From contig NZ_JAIGNT010000008.1 in the NCBI RefSeq assembly GCF_019711635.1, positions 1-64,000 on the forward strand: a DNA stretch of 64,000 bases, read 5' to 3'. The position numbers were made by a program, and so were the translations under genes. This stretch comes from Qipengyuania huizhouensis (GTDB taxonomy: Bacteria; Pseudomonadota; Alphaproteobacteria; Sphingomonadales; Sphingomonadaceae). The notes below the pieces were generated by a model. The model was not told where the DNA came from. It saw only the letters and a program-made list of their open reading frames with translations, and searched no databases. Of the stretch, positions 62,111 through 64,000 are shown in pieces. Numbering within the stretch: the first letter of the stretch is position 1; each line of letters opens with the position of its first letter.

Positions 62111-64000
62111 TTACTGCCTCAACCGCTCAAGCGCCTGCGCAAGCGCCACATAGAGTTTTCCCATATCGCTCGAAAGCAGCGTCACGCTCACCGCGTTACC
62201 GTCTCGCGTTGAAAGCATCGTGCGCAGCATCGCTTCGAAATCGTGGATGTAGCGGTTCACGTGTTCGCGGAAATCATTGTCGTTATCATACATTTCCGCG
62301 ATCTCGCGCGCTTCCGAATTATCCAGCAGGCGGACGGCGCGCCGTGTGAAAATCCCGCGGTCGCCGCGGAGATAGCTGGCCCAGGCTGTATCGGTTACCT
62401 CGCTGGAAAGCACCTTTGCGATATCGATGGAACTGGAATTTAGACTTTCCGTAATGAGCGCAACCCGGCGAGCGAAATCGCCGTCGATCGTATCGGTGGC
62501 CCTCTCTCGGGCACTGGCGATCCGCGATTCAAGATTGACGGTAAGCTCATTCAGGCGGCCCAGTTGCTCGCGAAGATGCTGGGTCATCTCGCGCGTAGCC
62601 AGGTTGGAACGATCACGAGCTTCATCGAGCTCGGCCAGCGCACTTTCCGTGCGCTCTGCCAACGCCCTTTCAATCCGGTCAGCGCTACGGGAACCTATCG
62701 TATCGGCAATGCGATTTATCCGGCCTGCCTGTTCGTCCTCGATAGCAGCCAGTGCGGTTTTGGCCTTTTCCTCGAGACTGGCGATAGCTTGTCGCAATTC
62801 GCCCTGAACCTGATCTGCAAATTCACTGCTGTCGCTAGCCAGCGCAGAGAGGCTGGACCGCAAACGTTCGACGTTTTCGATCTGGCGCTCCGAAGTGCCA
62901 TCGAAATCCTGGTGGAAGGTGTCGAATCCCTCCATTGCTGAGCGGGTCCGTTGCTCGATCACGGCCATGCCCTCGCCGAGGGTCTCGCCTGTCACGCGGG
63001 CTTGGTCCAGTAGCGATTGGATCCCGCTTGCCCGATGCTCTATCTCGGCCAACCGCGCTTCGGAAGCTTCCATAGCCTTCGGCAAGTTTTCCGCGCTTTG
63101 CTTCGCGCTCGCCTGGATCAGCTCGAGAAGACGCACACTTGCATCCGTAAGGCGGACGATTTCCTGATCGGTTCCGTCCAGCGCTTCACGACTGCTGCGG
63201 AGCTGGCCAACCAGCGCATCGATCCCGCCAGCGAGAACTTCCCGAGCTTCATGACCCTGTGCCGCGATGGTATTGAAAGTCGCTCCAAGCGCATCGATAC
63301 GTTCGCCGAGCGCTTCGCCATCCTCAACCAACGCTGCAATCTGTTCTCTCTGCAGCTGGCGTCGCTCCGATATCGCATTATCGAGTGCTGCCATGCGATC
63401 TTCGAGTGTCGCAGCAATCCCGTCCTGAGCTGCCGAGAGTTTTTCGGTCCGGCGGAGTGTCTCCACCTCGAAGAGTCGGTTGCTCTCGGAAATACGAGAA
63501 TCGATACTTGCTACCTCGTCAAACAATGCCTTGAGCTTCGCATTTGCCGCTTCCAGGACGCTCTCGTCGATCTGCTTGATCTCCGCTACAGCGTTTTGGA
63601 GTCGTACTTGCATCGCCTCGATCTGATTTCCCCAGGCACTCATAGCGGCGTCCTCACCATCTCGAACGCCGCGCGCCACTTCTGCCGCTTCATCCCGTAA
63701 CGCCTGGATCCTTGCGCGCATGGCGGCGAGGGCCTGTTCCTCTTCCTCGCTCGCTACAGCGTGGGCTTCGGCCAGTTCGCTTCGTAGCGCGATGCTACGT
63801 GCACGCAGCGAAGAAAGAGCTTCGATTTCATGGGTCTGCAGATCCTTTCGAACGGCTTCACTGCCTTCTGCCAGTGAGGCAAACCGTTCTGCGGTGATCG
63901 TTTCAAGTTCGTTGGCCTGATCCGTGAAGGCAGCCAAGGCCTCATCGACTCGTTTGCGCAAGGAGCCGACCTGGCGCTCACTTGCCTCTCCGAACTGGTT
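62111..64000 (-). CDS. Large coiled-coil protein, C-terminal part (truncated by window)
   Basis: At least 629 residues, with the 5' end beyond the window (the frame is open to 64000). Nearly all of it is heptad-like Glu/Ala/Leu/Gln/Arg-rich coiled coil, without visible ATPase motifs in this part. The last ~120 residues form a conserved, non-coiled domain: RGDRGIFTRRAVRLLDNSEA, DNDFREHVNRYIHDFEAMLR and LLSSDMGKLYVALAQALERL. The same C-terminal domain is seen in large alphaproteobacterial proteins often labelled ATPase or kinesin-like. A cytoskeletal or polar scaffold role is plausible; unproven. Confidence 0.75.
   Translation of the reverse strand, partial: NQFGEASERQVGSLRKRVDEALAAFTDQANELETITAERFASLAEGSEAVRKDLQTHEIEALSSLRARSIALRSELAEAHAVASEEEEQALAAMRARIQALRDEAAEVARGVRDGEDAAMSAWGNQIEAMQVRLQNAVAEIKQIDESVLEAANAKLKALFDEVASIDSRISESNRLFEVETLRRTEKLSAAQDGIAATLEDRMAALDNAISERRQLQREQIAALVEDGEALGERIDALGATFNTIAAQGHEAREVLAGGIDALVGQLRSSREALDGTDQEIVRLTDASVRLLELIQASAKQSAENLPKAMEASEARLAEIEHRASGIQSLLDQARVTGETLGEGMAVIEQRTRSAMEGFDTFHQDFDGTSERQIENVERLRSSLSALASDSSEFADQVQGELRQAIASLEEKAKTALAAIEDEQAGRINRIADTIGSRSADRIERALAERTESALAELDEARDRSNLATREMTQHLREQLGRLNELTVNLESRIASARERATDTIDGDFARRVALITESLNSSSIDIAKVLSSEVTDTAWASYLRGDRGIFTRRAVRLLDNSEAREIAEMYDNDNDFREHVNRYIHDFEAMLRTMLSTRDGNAVSVTLLSSDMGKLYVALAQALERLRQ

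Noticed and set aside
1..64000. tRNA, rRNA, CRISPR array, insertion sequence or prophage
   Set aside because: No cloverleaf, no regularly spaced identical repeats, and no transposase, integrase or phage structural protein was recognised on either strand.

Overview
The window looks like chromosomal core sequence from a GC-rich alphaproteobacterium of the Sphingomonadales, most likely an Erythrobacteraceae-type organism. This rests on protein content and gene order, not on a marker gene: no rRNA or tRNA lies in the window. The clues are a complete 14-subunit nuo operon with separate nuoC and nuoD followed by birA-coaX-rnj-DUF1467; an exosortase-A-associated ligase/decarboxylase/ATPase set; a very large RNase E with an acidic insertion in its S1 domain; fabA-fabB-fabI; and sdhB followed by a thioesterase and zapE. 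I saw no insertion sequence, prophage, CRISPR array or integrase.

Layout. 1-850: a small helix-turn-helix gene behind an array of inverted repeats, somewhat AT-richer than its neighbours. 884-3918 (minus): a uracil-DNA-glycosylase-like gene, a lytic transglycosylase and moaB, each tightly coupled. 4001-11784 (plus): ETF-ubiquinone oxidoreductase, ispE, an N-formylglutamate amidohydrolase-like gene, ilvD, a bifunctional NAD(P)HX repair enzyme and an RNA uracil methyltransferase. 11788-16259: a divergent acyl carrier protein next to an AMP ligase, a PLP decarboxylase and an ATPase of the exosortase-A (PEP-CTERM) type. 16260-18611 (minus): sdhB, thioesterase, zapE. 18734-25835: an interleaved set of a HAD phosphatase, a MOP flippase, two nucleotidyltransferases, a CDP-glycerol-glycerophosphotransferase-like protein, a HIT protein, a CDP-alcohol phosphatidyltransferase and a methyltransferase. 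This is the least standard part of the window and the best candidate for an undescribed pathway, perhaps a phosphodiester-linked head group or surface polymer.

25890-32468: rne (minus) diverges from an N-acetylmuramoyl-L-alanine amidase and PBP1A, with a 438-base intergenic stretch that probably holds the rne leader. 32543-37079 (plus): prfB coupled to a lipoprotein-type methyltransferase, then fabA-fabB-fabI for unsaturated fatty acid synthesis and elongation. 37126-42542: an NTF2-like protein, a 2-hydroxyacid dehydrogenase, an exported SH3 protein, a thiolase, a coniferyl-aldehyde-dehydrogenase-like enzyme and a YbjN-like exported protein.

42715-62109 (plus): nuoA-N plus birA, coaX, rnj and a DUF1467 membrane protein, nearly all joined by 1-4 base overlaps, so probably one long transcription unit. 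Three non-Nuo genes are embedded in it: a lipoprotein between nuoC and nuoD, a 47-residue membrane miniprotein between nuoE and nuoF, and an exported four-cysteine protein between nuoF and nuoG. NuoC also carries an unusual lysine/alanine-rich tail. The window ends inside a large minus-strand coiled-coil protein.
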